From: Bacillota bacterium
Lineage (GTDB): Bacteria > Bacillota > Clostridia > Peptostreptococcales > Anaerovoracaceae
Length of the DNA stretch: 58,332 nt
Assembly: GCA_905372035.1 (NCBI GenBank)
Contig: CAJPNN010000004.1
Coordinates: 1 to 58,332, forward strand
Direction: 5' to 3'
Shown here: positions 8,984 to 17,524 of the stretch, in pieces
Numbering within the stretch: the first letter of the stretch is position 1
How the letters are laid out: every line of letters starts with the position of its first letter
Made by a program: the position numbers and the translations under genes
Notes under the pieces: generated by a model
What the model was told of the DNA's origin: nothing
What the model saw: the letters and a program-made list of their open reading frames with translations, nothing else
The model's database searches: none

Positions 8984-9110
8984 TATGGTATAATGATCGC
9001 AGACAATCTTTGATCATGCGGTCGTTATACGAGATTGATATACCCGCGGAAATTCGCTCAATTAATAAAAAGAATGGGAGAATGAGCGAATACGCACACG
9101 GCGGATTATA
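8984..9110 (+). repeat. two-hairpin repeat element, copy C
   Basis: This 127-bp element is related to the two copies upstream of coaX. Hairpin 1 pairs GTATAATGATCGCA (8988-9001) with TGCGGTCGTTATAC (9017-9030), using two G-U pairs. Hairpin 2 pairs ATTCGCTCA (9052-9060) with TGAGCGAAT (9083-9091), a sequence different from the apical stem of the other copies. Both ends are conserved: TATGGTATAATG at the left and GGCGGATTATA at the right. A further hairpin, CGTGATTT/AAATCACG, lies directly to the right at 9112-9131. The element sits between the divergent ATPase and addB genes. No protein-coding gene is seen in 8858-9281. Confidence 0.75.
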
Positions 9111-9281
9111 TCGTGATTTAAAAAAATCACGGTACAATATTTTATCAAACAGATGGGGAAAAAACAAGTAGAATAAGTATATTACAGAAAGCGCCGCTTT
9201 GCCGAACCGAGTGCGATGTGTAAGAGGGGGATGTATCGGTCGGCATGGTAATTGTTCTGTTACGGAGAGTGAAAAACATTT

Positions 9282-12200
9282 ATGATTAAAATCTATTTTA
9301 TGGATGAAAGTAAATATGTTTATGGGGATATGATAGAAAAGATTGAGGCGGAAAAACAAAGTAAAGACCTCAATCGCTACGACCCCGTATATTTTGTGGT
9401 TCCCAAACAAGGCAAGATGGTTGCGGAAGACATGATAATGGAAGCATCGGGACATGGAACGGCTGATGTCATAACGGATTTTTCGGGGCTGCTTAATATT
9501 TTGATAGAAGATGAGAGAAAATCGGGAACGGACAGGATAAATCAGTACGGGATTTATATGTTGATCTATAAAATAATAAAAGATGCGGCGGACAAACTGG
9601 ATATATATAATGAAGAAAGCAATCTCACGGCAAATATACCTAAGATATATGAGATGCTTTATGAGTTTAAAAAAAATAATACAGGTTTTGCGGAACTTCT
9701 AAACTATTCAAAGGAATTTGAGGACAGAGAGCCTGTATTGTCAAGGAAACTCAAAGATTTGGCATATATATATAACGAGTATGAAAGATTGACGGAAGAC
9801 AGATTTTGTGACGATGAAGATATAAAAAGGGAGTTTGCGGCGGGGAATCTGAGCATCAAGCCGAATGAAGATAAACTTAATATGATATGGATATTCGGGT
9901 ATTCCGTTTTGGAGACACTAGATATTGCCGTTGCTGTGAGGCTTTCCTTGTCGGGATTCAACGTAAATTTAATATTGTACGGAAAAGAAAGTGCAGAGGA
10001 AAATGATACGGAGCTTTTCGCACCCGTGAAGCGTACAGTCGATATGATTGAAAGATTTTATAAAAACGGTTTTCAAGCATGCACTTCAAGTGCAGTTTTC
10101 CGTCAAAATATCGGAACGGGAACGAAAAAAGATTTTACAAGAAACACTGTAGAAGAAGAAATAAAAACAGAGTTTATTGGAAACAATGCCGAAAAAGAAA
10201 TAGAAAAAGAATTCATAGGGAAATGTCGTTCGGACGCATCGGAAGAAATAAAACATATGGAAAAAAATCTTTTTTCATATGCTCCTAATGTGTACAGGGA
10301 AAAAACGGAGAGAATTGAACTGTTTTCATGTGCGGATTTTAGGGGAGAGGCATTGAATATATGTGAGAAGATATTGGAATTTGTCAGAGACGAGGGAATG
10401 AAACTTAGTGATATTGCTGTTGTTTGCAGTGAACATGAAGACTATCACAGAATTTTGCAGATGTACCTTGACAGGTATGAACTCGGCAATTTCATCGATA
10501 AAAACAGAACCGCTCTTCACAATCCTATCGTGGAATATATAAGCGCCGTGCTGGATGTGGCTGTAGAAGGAAGCAGGCAGCGTGACGTTATAAGGGTATT
10601 AAAGACCGGGTTGACGGAGATTGAAGCAAGAGAGTGGGAACGCCTTGAAATTTACAGTATGCAATATAAAATAAACGGAAAGAAATGGTATGAACCTTTT
10701 TCCCTCGGGAGATCGGTTTATGATGAGGAAACCTTTTTAGAAATTGAGGAAAGCCGAAGAAAAATTACAGAACTTCTGGCCACTTTTAAAAATAATTTTC
10801 ACGATGATAAAACTGTCGGAGGCAAAGTTAATATACTTTATAATTTCCTTAAGGACCATGCAAAAATACATACTGAGTCAAAGGAGCTTGCAACAGCATT
10901 TGACGAATCGGGAAGATATGAAGAGGCACAGGAGATGCGTCAGATATGGGAGATCGTAATTTCGGTGATGGAGCAGCTTGAGATCATAATAGGATCTGAA
11001 GAAATAAGTGATGGAGATTTCAGAGATTTGCTGATTGAAGGATTTAAGCACATAAAGATAGGTATAGTTCCGCCTGCCAAAGATCAGATCATAATAGGTA
11101 ATCCGGAACGTGTTAAGCTTACTCCTAAAAAGGTAATTTTTATGCCCGGTATGAATGCCTCGGTTTTTCCGAAAGAACCTGAAGACAGCGGTATAATAAG
11201 CAATTCGGACAGAGAAAAACTCGTAAATATCGGAGCCGAACAGGTATGGAATGTTTCAAAAGGATTTTCGGAATACAGCAACCTGGCATTTTACGGCATT
11301 TTTACAAAAGCGAAGGAACATCTGGTATTCAGTTATTCAAGAGGAGACTCGCAGGGGAAGACTTTAGTGCCGTCTCCCATAATCGGCTCTTTGAAAAGAT
11401 GTTTTCCGAATTTAAATTTTTTGGAACTCGGAGGAAATTTTATATCTGAAAAAAATAAAATTTCGGGATACAGGAGCATGGAAGAAGGACTTATAAAAAG
11501 TTTGACGGAACATATGAGAGGAAGTGAAATATCACAATTCTGGATAAAAATTTTTAGATGGTTTTTAGAAAACAGGCAGGATACCGTAGAGAAGATAGAG
11601 AAGGGACTTTTGAGAGAAAAAGAAAGCAGGCTTTCCGGAAAAGGCATAACGGACAGTCTATTTGCGTTTTACGATAAAGACGATGATATTAACGATATAG
11701 CCCTATATAATATTTTGACGGAAGAATTGGAAGCGGAAATGAATAAACTGTTGGCAGAAGATGTCGACTGTGGCGGAGACGGCCGTTTTGTGATAAGTCC
11801 TACCGGGCTCGAATGTTTTGCGGGATGCCCTTTTAAGTATTTCGTACAATACGGTCTCAGACCGAAAGACAGGAGAGAATATAGGGTATATGAGTATAAT
11901 ATAGGAGATATATACCATGAGACTTTTAAAATTATTTTAAATGAACTCACACCGAAGCTGTTAATGTATAAAGAGAAAAAAAATGAAGCGGCGCTCGGGG
12001 CGACAGGCGAACTGACATATAAAAAGCTGGCCAAAAGAGTTTATGCGGTAATGAGCGAAATATCAAAAGATTACGGGGAAGGCGTAATGTATTCAAATGA
12101 AGAAAGCAGATATCGTCTAAAGGCGATGAAGCGTATATGTACGGCAAATCTCTGGTCTTTGATAGAACATGCAAAAGCGGGAAATATCAAAGAAATGTTT

Positions 12201-12935
12201 CATGAGATAAGTTTCGGATACGGAAAAAATTTATCGCCGTTGAGGATAGAGACACCCGAGAAAAACGAGGTTTTTATAGAAGGGAAAATAGACAGAGTCG
12301 ATATTTTGCCGGGAGAGTTTATAAAAATTGTAGATTATAAATCGGGAGCGAGGACATTCAGCATGAAAGAAGCTTTGTCGGGATGGAAGCTGCAGCTTAT
12401 GATTTATCTTCTGGCTGTCATGGAGGATAAAAATCACGGGAATAAATATACCGAGGCAAAACCGGCAGGAGTTTTTTATTATAACGTGTCGGCCACGCCT
12501 TTGATGAGGGTAAAACATGTGAGCAAATATGGCATAAGAGCGGTAAAAAAAGTAAATATGACATTTTTTAAAGAAACGTTATTAAACGGTGTTGTAAGTA
12601 AAGAGAATGAAGTGATAGATAACATAGATTATACGGAGCAGGCGGAAGAGGGAGAAAAAGCGAAAAAATTTAAAGTTTTGCCGTTGAGAAGAAAGGTGAA
12701 CGGAGAACTTACGGATTCAAGAAGGAATATGCTGAAATCCGACGATGAAATGAGGAAGGCCGTCGAAGATTTTCGCATTCTTTTAGAAAATTTATGCGGA
12801 GAACTTCGCAACGGAAAGGTTATGGCAAGACCAATGATGAAAGGAAATAACAAGGTTTGCGACTATTGTGAATACAGGGGAATATGTTCTTTTGATAACA
12901 GCTTTGACGAATGCACATACAATGTGGTAGAATAG
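9282..12935 (+). CDS. addB: ATP-dependent nuclease subunit B (AddB/RexB-like)
   Basis: AddB partners AddA in processing double-strand DNA ends for recombination. The 1217-residue product has the AddB C-terminus: a Cys in ECFAGCPFKYF near 844, the PD-(D/E)XK nuclease core with IVDYKSGA near 1016 and a following Gln (KLQLMIYL), and CDYCEYRGIC near 1192. Together these give the four-Cys iron-sulfur clasp. The N-terminus (IYFMDESKYVYGDM) lacks the Walker A loop of B. subtilis AddB. Residues about 285-320 contain an imperfect duplicated Glu/Lys-rich segment (EEEIKTEFIG, EKEIEKEFIG). No addA lies downstream; a tRNA gene begins 10 bases after the stop. GGAGAG at 9264-9269 precedes the ATG. Confidence 0.88.
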   Translation: MIKIYFMDESKYVYGDMIEKIEAEKQSKDLNRYDPVYFVVPKQGKMVAEDMIMEASGHGTADVITDFSGLLNILIEDERKSGTDRINQYGIYMLIYKIIKDAADKLDIYNEESNLTANIPKIYEMLYEFKKNNTGFAELLNYSKEFEDREPVLSRKLKDLAYIYNEYERLTEDRFCDDEDIKREFAAGNLSIKPNEDKLNMIWIFGYSVLETLDIAVAVRLSLSGFNVNLILYGKESAEENDTELFAPVKRTVDMIERFYKNGFQACTSSAVFRQNIGTGTKKDFTRNTVEEEIKTEFIGNNAEKEIEKEFIGKCRSDASEEIKHMEKNLFSYAPNVYREKTERIELFSCADFRGEALNICEKILEFVRDEGMKLSDIAVVCSEHEDYHRILQMYLDRYELGNFIDKNRTALHNPIVEYISAVLDVAVEGSRQRDVIRVLKTGLTEIEAREWERLEIYSMQYKINGKKWYEPFSLGRSVYDEETFLEIEESRRKITELLATFKNNFHDDKTVGGKVNILYNFLKDHAKIHTESKELATAFDESGRYEEAQEMRQIWEIVISVMEQLEIIIGSEEISDGDFRDLLIEGFKHIKIGIVPPAKDQIIIGNPERVKLTPKKVIFMPGMNASVFPKEPEDSGIISNSDREKLVNIGAEQVWNVSKGFSEYSNLAFYGIFTKAKEHLVFSYSRGDSQGKTLVPSPIIGSLKRCFPNLNFLELGGNFISEKNKISGYRSMEEGLIKSLTEHMRGSEISQFWIKIFRWFLENRQDTVEKIEKGLLREKESRLSGKGITDSLFAFYDKDDDINDIALYNILTEELEAEMNKLLAEDVDCGGDGRFVISPTGLECFAGCPFKYFVQYGLRPKDRREYRVYEYNIGDIYHETFKIILNELTPKLLMYKEKKNEAALGATGELTYKKLAKRVYAVMSEISKDYGEGVMYSNEESRYRLKAMKRICTANLWSLIEHAKAGNIKEMFHEISFGYGKNLSPLRIETPEKNEVFIEGKIDRVDILPGEFIKIVDYKSGARTFSMKEALSGWKLQLMIYLLAVMEDKNHGNKYTEAKPAGVFYYNVSATPLMRVKHVSKYGIRAVKKVNMTFFKETLLNGVVSKENEVIDNIDYTEQAEEGEKAKKFKVLPLRRKVNGELTDSRRNMLKSDDEMRKAVEDFRILLENLCGELRNGKVMARPMMKGNNKVCDYCEYRGICSFDNSFDECTYNVVE
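12904..12933 (+). promoter_or_regulatory. promoter for tRNA-Thr and the fab genes, inside the end of addB
   Basis: TTGACG at 12904-12909, an 18-bp spacer and TAGAAT at 12928-12933 lie within the last codons of addB. The expected start point, about 12940, is only a few bases before the tRNA 5' end at 12946. It could also serve fabH and the genes behind it. Confidence 0.6.
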
Positions 12936-12945
12936 ATGAGAATTT

Positions 12946-13020
12946 GCTATCGTGGCTCAATGGTAGAGCACTTCACTCGTAATGAAGTGGTTGCGGGTTC
13001 GATTCCCGCCGATAGCTCCA
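12946..13020 (+). tRNA. tRNA-Thr (anticodon CGU)
   Basis: A complete cloverleaf can be drawn. The acceptor stem is GCTATCG/CGATAGC, and the D stem is GCTC/GAGC with loop AATGGTA. The anticodon stem is CTTCA/TGAAG with loop CTCGTAA, giving anticodon CGU, which reads ACG (Thr). The T arm is GCGGG/CCCGC with loop TTCGATT. The discriminator is T, and CCA is encoded at 13018-13020. It lies between addB and fabH, and fabH follows after 26 bases. Confidence 0.95.
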
Positions 13021-13046
13021 TTTATTTTTTTAGGAGGTTTAAAGAT

Positions 13047-14063
13047 ATGGGAATAGGCATAATTGCTACCGGAAGAAAGCAGCCCGACTTTGTACTTGAC
13101 AATGCAATGCTGTCCGATATGGTGGAAACCAACAATGAATGGATAGTTGAAAGAACCGGAATAAATACAAGGCGTGTTGCAACCTCGGAGTCTTCATTGG
13201 ATTTGGCTTGCGAAGCTGCACTTGACGCTATGGGATATGATGAAGAGACGGGAACGTATAAAATTGACAAAGATTCAATAGATTTGATCGTATTTGCTAC
13301 AGTTACACCTGATGATATAGTCCCTTGCATGTCATCACAGCTTAAGAAAAGACTGGGAATGAAAAATGCCGCAGCTTTTGATATAAATGCTGCATGCAGC
13401 GGGTTCGTATATGGGACATGGATAGGTGAGAGCATAATGAAAAGCGGGATGTTTCCCGGCAGCTCGGAGACAAATAAGATAAAGAGGGCTCTAATAATAG
13501 GTTCGGAAAGACTAACCAGAATAACAAATTGGGAAGACAGGACTACATGCATACTGTTCGGTGACGGTTCGGGTACGGCGATACTGGAGGACAATCCTGC
13601 CAAAACGGGTATAATTGCAAGCTGTATCAAAAATTATGACGATGAGCACGGTGCACTTAAATGCGGTATGGAATATTATGAAACACCTTTCGGCAAAGAA
13701 CCCGATAAAAAGAGAAAGGTGACCATGGCGGGGCAACAGGTGTTCAGATTTGCGGTAAAAGCGGTTACCGAGGTGATGGATGAAGTTTTGGAAAGAGCGG
13801 GACTTACTCCGGACGATATTAAATATTATGTACCTCACCAGGCGAATATGAGAATTATTCAGTTTGCGGCGCAGAGGTTTAAACAGCCCATAGAAAAGTT
13901 CCATGTGTGTATAGACCATATGGGAAATACATCGACAGCGAGCGTACCTATGGCGCTTGATGAACTTATGAAAAGCGGTAAGGTTAATTCCGGAGATAAA
14001 ATAATGTTGGTCGCTTTCGGCGGAGGCTTAAGTGCGGGAGCCATAATATTTGAAGCGAACTGA
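13047..14063 (+). CDS. fabH: beta-ketoacyl-ACP synthase III
   Basis: FabH condenses acetyl-CoA (or a branched acyl-CoA) with malonyl-ACP and so starts fatty-acid synthesis. The Cys-His-Asn triad is visible: Cys in DINAACSGFVYG, His in YYVPHQANMRII and Asn in HMGNTSTASVP. The ATG at 13047 follows AGGAGG (13032-13037) and gives 338 residues. The frame stays open upstream through the tRNA gene, so a longer start would be wrong. The product is the first enzyme of a five-gene fab run; fabD follows after 11 bases. Confidence 0.95.
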   Translation: MGIGIIATGRKQPDFVLDNAMLSDMVETNNEWIVERTGINTRRVATSESSLDLACEAALDAMGYDEETGTYKIDKDSIDLIVFATVTPDDIVPCMSSQLKKRLGMKNAAAFDINAACSGFVYGTWIGESIMKSGMFPGSSETNKIKRALIIGSERLTRITNWEDRTTCILFGDGSGTAILEDNPAKTGIIASCIKNYDDEHGALKCGMEYYETPFGKEPDKKRKVTMAGQQVFRFAVKAVTEVMDEVLERAGLTPDDIKYYVPHQANMRIIQFAAQRFKQPIEKFHVCIDHMGNTSTASVPMALDELMKSGKVNSGDKIMLVAFGGGLSAGAIIFEAN

Positions 14064-14074
14064 GAAAGGTGTGA

Positions 14075-15067
14075 ATGATCATGAAAACAGCATTGCTTTT
14101 TACAGGGCAAGGAGCACAATATACAGGTATGGGCAAGGAGCTCTACGACAATTTTAAAACTGCAAGAGTCATATTCAATGAAGCGGGAGTGGACATTAAA
14201 AACTGGTGTTTTGAGGGTTCAAAAGAAGTTCAAAGACAGACTTCTGTGACTCAGCCGTGTGTATATACGGTTACGATGGCGGCATACAACGTATTTATGG
14301 AAGAGCTTGAAAAAGAAAATACGGATATCGAGGTTGCGGCAATGGCGGGCTTCAGCTTGGGAGAATATAGTGCACTTACGGCTGCGGGAGTTATAGACAG
14401 CTTTGAGAAGGGTCTTGAGATAGTTAAGAACAGAGGAATATGGATGGATGAAGCCGGAAAAGGTGAAAACGGTGAAAATATAGGCGGTATGAGTGCGGCA
14501 TTCGGGGACAGAAAGCTTATACTGGAATGTGTTGAAGAGGCAAGAGAAAACGGTATTCTTGAAGGTGTGAATTTCAATTCTCAGCAGCAGACTGTAGTTG
14601 CGGGAGACTTGGAAGCTCTGGCGAGATTCAAAGAAGTGGTTAAGGAAAAGAGGATAAAAGCCGTACCGCTCAAAGTCGGCGGAGCTTTTCACAGCCCTAT
14701 GATGGAGCCGGCCAGAGACAAGCTTTACAAAATTTTAATGATGGCGGGGCTTAAAGCTCCTAAGATTACAGTGTATTCAAACTCTACAGGGGAAGATTTG
14801 ATGCAAGGCATAAGTGAGAATAATGTTTCACAGGAGCTTGCCCATAAAATGGCGGATCAGGTAAAGATGCCGGTATATTGGCAGGAGATTGTCGAGAAAC
14901 TTGATGACAGCGGTATCAATGCGGTAGTTGAGCTCGGACCGGGAACCACATTGATAGGTCTCGTACAAAAGATCAGACCGGATCTGAAAACTTTTCATGT
15001 AGAGAATGTAGAAACTTTGAACGCGGCAATAAAGGGGCTTAAGATGTTAAGATGGGAGATGGATTGA
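14075..15067 (+). CDS. fabD: malonyl-CoA:ACP transacylase
   Basis: FabD loads malonyl groups onto acyl carrier protein. The N-terminal FTGQGAQYTGMGKEL, the nucleophile elbow GFSLGEYSAL (Ser, with Phe replacing the usual His of GHSLGE) and the catalytic His in GGAFHSPMMEPA are present. The length of 330 residues is slightly above the usual 310. Two starts are possible, ATG 14075 and ATG 14081 (MKTALLF); AAAGG at 14065-14069 fits either. The stop codon overlaps the fabG start codon by one base, which indicates coupled translation. Confidence 0.95.
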   Translation: MIMKTALLFTGQGAQYTGMGKELYDNFKTARVIFNEAGVDIKNWCFEGSKEVQRQTSVTQPCVYTVTMAAYNVFMEELEKENTDIEVAAMAGFSLGEYSALTAAGVIDSFEKGLEIVKNRGIWMDEAGKGENGENIGGMSAAFGDRKLILECVEEARENGILEGVNFNSQQQTVVAGDLEALARFKEVVKEKRIKAVPLKVGGAFHSPMMEPARDKLYKILMMAGLKAPKITVYSNSTGEDLMQGISENNVSQELAHKMADQVKMPVYWQEIVEKLDDSGINAVVELGPGTTLIGLVQKIRPDLKTFHVENVETLNAAIKGLKMLRWEMD

Positions 15068-15807
15068 TGTTAAACGGAAAAAATGCGATCATTACAGGCG
15101 GAGTAAGAGGAATCGGTTTAGGGATTGCAAAAGTGTTCTGTGAGCAGGGGGCCAATGTGTTGCTTTGTTATAGAAGCAATGATGGAGCGGCGGATGCGGC
15201 GAAGAGTACACTTGAAAAATCGGGAACGAAGGTGGAACTTTTTAAAGGTGATGTTTCGGATCCGGAGTTTGCAAAAGAAGCGACAGCTTTTTGCAAGGAA
15301 AAGTTCGGATCTGTCGATATACTTGTAAATAATGCGGGGATAACAAAAGATAAGCTGATAATGCGAATGAACCCCGATGATTTTAATGCGGTGATAAACA
15401 CAAATTTGAGCGGAAGCTTTTATATGCTTAAATACGCGTCGGATGTGATGATGAAACAAAGATATGGAAGAATTATAAATATATCTTCGATAGTAGGTGT
15501 TAAGGGGAACCTGGGTCAGGTAAATTACAGCGCTTCAAAAGCGGGTATTATAGGAATGACTTTGTCGGCGGCAAAAGAGCTGGGAAGGAGAGGCATCACT
15601 GTTAACGCCGTTGCTCCGGGATTCATAGACACGGATATGACGGCGGTGTTAAGCGATGAACAAAAATCAAAGATGGAGCAGGTTATAAGTGTGGGAAGAG
15701 TCGGAACGGCGGAGGATATAGCGGATGCTGTCGCTTTTCTCGCATCGGATAAAGCATCATATATTACTGGTCAGGTTTTAGGAGTGGACGGGGGAATGAA
15801 CGTCTGA
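15067..15807 (+). CDS. fabG: 3-oxoacyl-ACP reductase
   Basis: FabG reduces beta-ketoacyl-ACP with NADPH. The 246-residue short-chain dehydrogenase has the cofactor motif ITGGVRGIGLGIAK, NNAG (VNNAGITKDKL), the catalytic Ser (INISSIVG), YSASK with Tyr and Lys, and the C-terminal YITGQVLGVDGGMNV. The ATG at 15067 overlaps the fabD stop codon (TGATG) and has GGGAG eight bases upstream, so I prefer it to the in-frame ATG at 15052. Confidence 0.95.
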   Translation: MLNGKNAIITGGVRGIGLGIAKVFCEQGANVLLCYRSNDGAADAAKSTLEKSGTKVELFKGDVSDPEFAKEATAFCKEKFGSVDILVNNAGITKDKLIMRMNPDDFNAVINTNLSGSFYMLKYASDVMMKQRYGRIINISSIVGVKGNLGQVNYSASKAGIIGMTLSAAKELGRRGITVNAVAPGFIDTDMTAVLSDEQKSKMEQVISVGRVGTAEDIADAVAFLASDKASYITGQVLGVDGGMNV

Positions 15808-15834
15808 TTTTGAAAATTTGAAAGGATAGGAGAT

Positions 15835-17067
15835 ATGAGTAAAAGAGTAGTTATTACAGGTGTTGGGGCAGTAACACCGCTTGGAAATGATGTTAAAACT
15901 TTTTGGGACGGAATTTCAAAAGGCAAGAACGGCATAGGTCGTATAACGAGGTTTGACCCGAGTGAGCAAAAAGCCACTATGGGAGCGGAAGTTAAGAATT
16001 TTGAATATCCCGATCAGAGAGCTGCGAGGCGAATGGATTTGTTTTGCCAGTTCGGGATGCAGGCGGCTAAAGAGGCTATAGAAATGAGCGGGCTTGTTTC
16101 CGGCGAAAATATAAGACCTGAAAAGATCAGCGTCATTGCGGGTTCCGGTATAGGAGGGATAATGACGCTCGAAGATGAGATCAGAAAAGCTGAGAAAAAA
16201 GGTATAAAAAGAGTATCTCCTATGCTTGTGCCTATGGTTATCGGAAATATATTGGCAGGAAATATTGCGATAGAATTTAATGCAAAAGGTAATTGTGTAG
16301 ATATAGTAACGGCATGTGCTACGGGAACGCATGCTATAGGGGAAGGTATGTATCATATTATGTGCGGCAGGGCCGATGCGGTAATTGCAGGCGGTGCGGA
16401 AGCACCTTTCGGTCCCGCATGTTTTTCAGGTTTTGCAAACATGACGGCACTTTCAACGAGAACCGAACCTGACAGATGTTCCACTCCTTTCGATAAAGAA
16501 AGAGACGGATTTGTAATGGGAGAGGGAGCGGGAATTGTCATTCTTGAATCTCTTGATCATGCACTTGAGAGAGGAGCAAAAATATATGGCGAGATCGCAG
16601 GGTACGGAACATCATGTGATGCTTATCATATAACATCTCCGGCTCCGGATGGCGGCGGCGCGGCGCAGGCCATGAGAGAAGCTTTGAGAACGGCGGAGAT
16701 AAAACCTGATGAAGTTTCATATATCAATGCACACGGAACGGGAACGCCGTACAACGATTTGTTTGAGACGAGAGCTATAAAAGATGTTTTCGGAGAATTT
16801 GCGAAGACGGTGCCTGTAAGTTCGACTAAAAGTATGACAGGGCATCTTTTGGGAGCAGCGGGAGCTATAGAAGCAATAGTTTGTTTAAAAGCAATCGAAG
16901 ACGGGATAATTCCGCCTACTATAAATATAAAGGTTCCTGATGAGGAGCTGGATCTTGATTACGTTCCGGATGTTGCAAGGCATGTCGATCTCAAGTACGC
17001 TATGAGCAACTCATTGGGATTCGGCGGGCATAACGGGACTGTGATATTCAAAAAATATGAGGAATAG
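15835..17067 (+). CDS. fabF: beta-ketoacyl-ACP synthase II
   Basis: FabF carries out the elongating condensation with malonyl-ACP. The Cys-His-His triad is visible: Cys in TACATGTHAIGEG, His in NAHGTGTPYND and His in SMTGHLLGAAGAIE. The N-terminal VVITGVGAVTPLGND and C-terminal NSLGFGGHNGTV are also typical. The length of 410 residues is standard. AGGAGAT lies just before the ATG, 27 bases after fabG. fabZ follows after six bases. Confidence 0.96.
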   Translation: MSKRVVITGVGAVTPLGNDVKTFWDGISKGKNGIGRITRFDPSEQKATMGAEVKNFEYPDQRAARRMDLFCQFGMQAAKEAIEMSGLVSGENIRPEKISVIAGSGIGGIMTLEDEIRKAEKKGIKRVSPMLVPMVIGNILAGNIAIEFNAKGNCVDIVTACATGTHAIGEGMYHIMCGRADAVIAGGAEAPFGPACFSGFANMTALSTRTEPDRCSTPFDKERDGFVMGEGAGIVILESLDHALERGAKIYGEIAGYGTSCDAYHITSPAPDGGGAAQAMREALRTAEIKPDEVSYINAHGTGTPYNDLFETRAIKDVFGEFAKTVPVSSTKSMTGHLLGAAGAIEAIVCLKAIEDGIIPPTINIKVPDEELDLDYVPDVARHVDLKYAMSNSLGFGGHNGTVIFKKYEE

Positions 17068-17073
17068 ATCAAT

Positions 17074-17508
17074 ATGGAAATTTTGCTTAACAAGGAAGAT
17101 ATAAAAAATATAATACCGCACAGGGAACCGTTTCTTTTAGTAGATGAGATTGTGGATATGGTTCCGGGTGAGAAAGCTGTCGGAATCAAATATGTACTTG
17201 AAGAGGAATACTATTTTCAGGGGCATTTTCCGGAGAAAAAGATAATGCCGGGAGTTTTGATCGTCGAAGCTTTGGCTCAGACGGGAGCGGTTGCGGCGCT
17301 CAGTTTGCCGGAATTCAAAGGGAAAATAGCGCTTTTTGCGGGGATAAAGGATGCGAAATTCAGAGCACAGGTCGTTCCGGGAGATATGCTGAGGCTTGAG
17401 GTTGAACTTTCGAGTTTCAGACGGGGAATAGGTACGGGGCTCGGCAAGGCATATAAAGGAGATACTCTCGCATGTACGGCTGAGCTCATGTTTGCGGTCG
17501 AAAGATAA
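17074..17508 (+). CDS. fabZ: 3-hydroxyacyl-ACP dehydratase
   Basis: FabZ dehydrates beta-hydroxyacyl-ACP. The 144-residue hot-dog protein has the active-site His in GHFPEKKIMPGVLIVEAL with the paired Glu, and the preceding IIPHREPFLLVDEI. It begins six bases after fabF, so the two genes are probably translationally coupled. No accA-D, fabK/fabI or acpP genes follow; metG comes next. Confidence 0.96.
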   Translation: MEILLNKEDIKNIIPHREPFLLVDEIVDMVPGEKAVGIKYVLEEEYYFQGHFPEKKIMPGVLIVEALAQTGAVAALSLPEFKGKIALFAGIKDAKFRAQVVPGDMLRLEVELSSFRRGIGTGLGKAYKGDTLACTAELMFAVER

Positions 17509-17524
17509 AGAGGAGATGATTGAT

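Noticed and set aside
8977..9171. A 64-codon protein between the ATPase and addB genes
   Set aside because: It is a translation of repeat copy C. Its resemblance to the frame before coaX comes from the shared repeat, and the internal structure is hairpins, not coding bias.
12936..13046. A 37-codon extension of fabH
   Set aside because: It reads through the tRNA-Thr gene. AGGAGG directly before ATG 13047 marks the true start.
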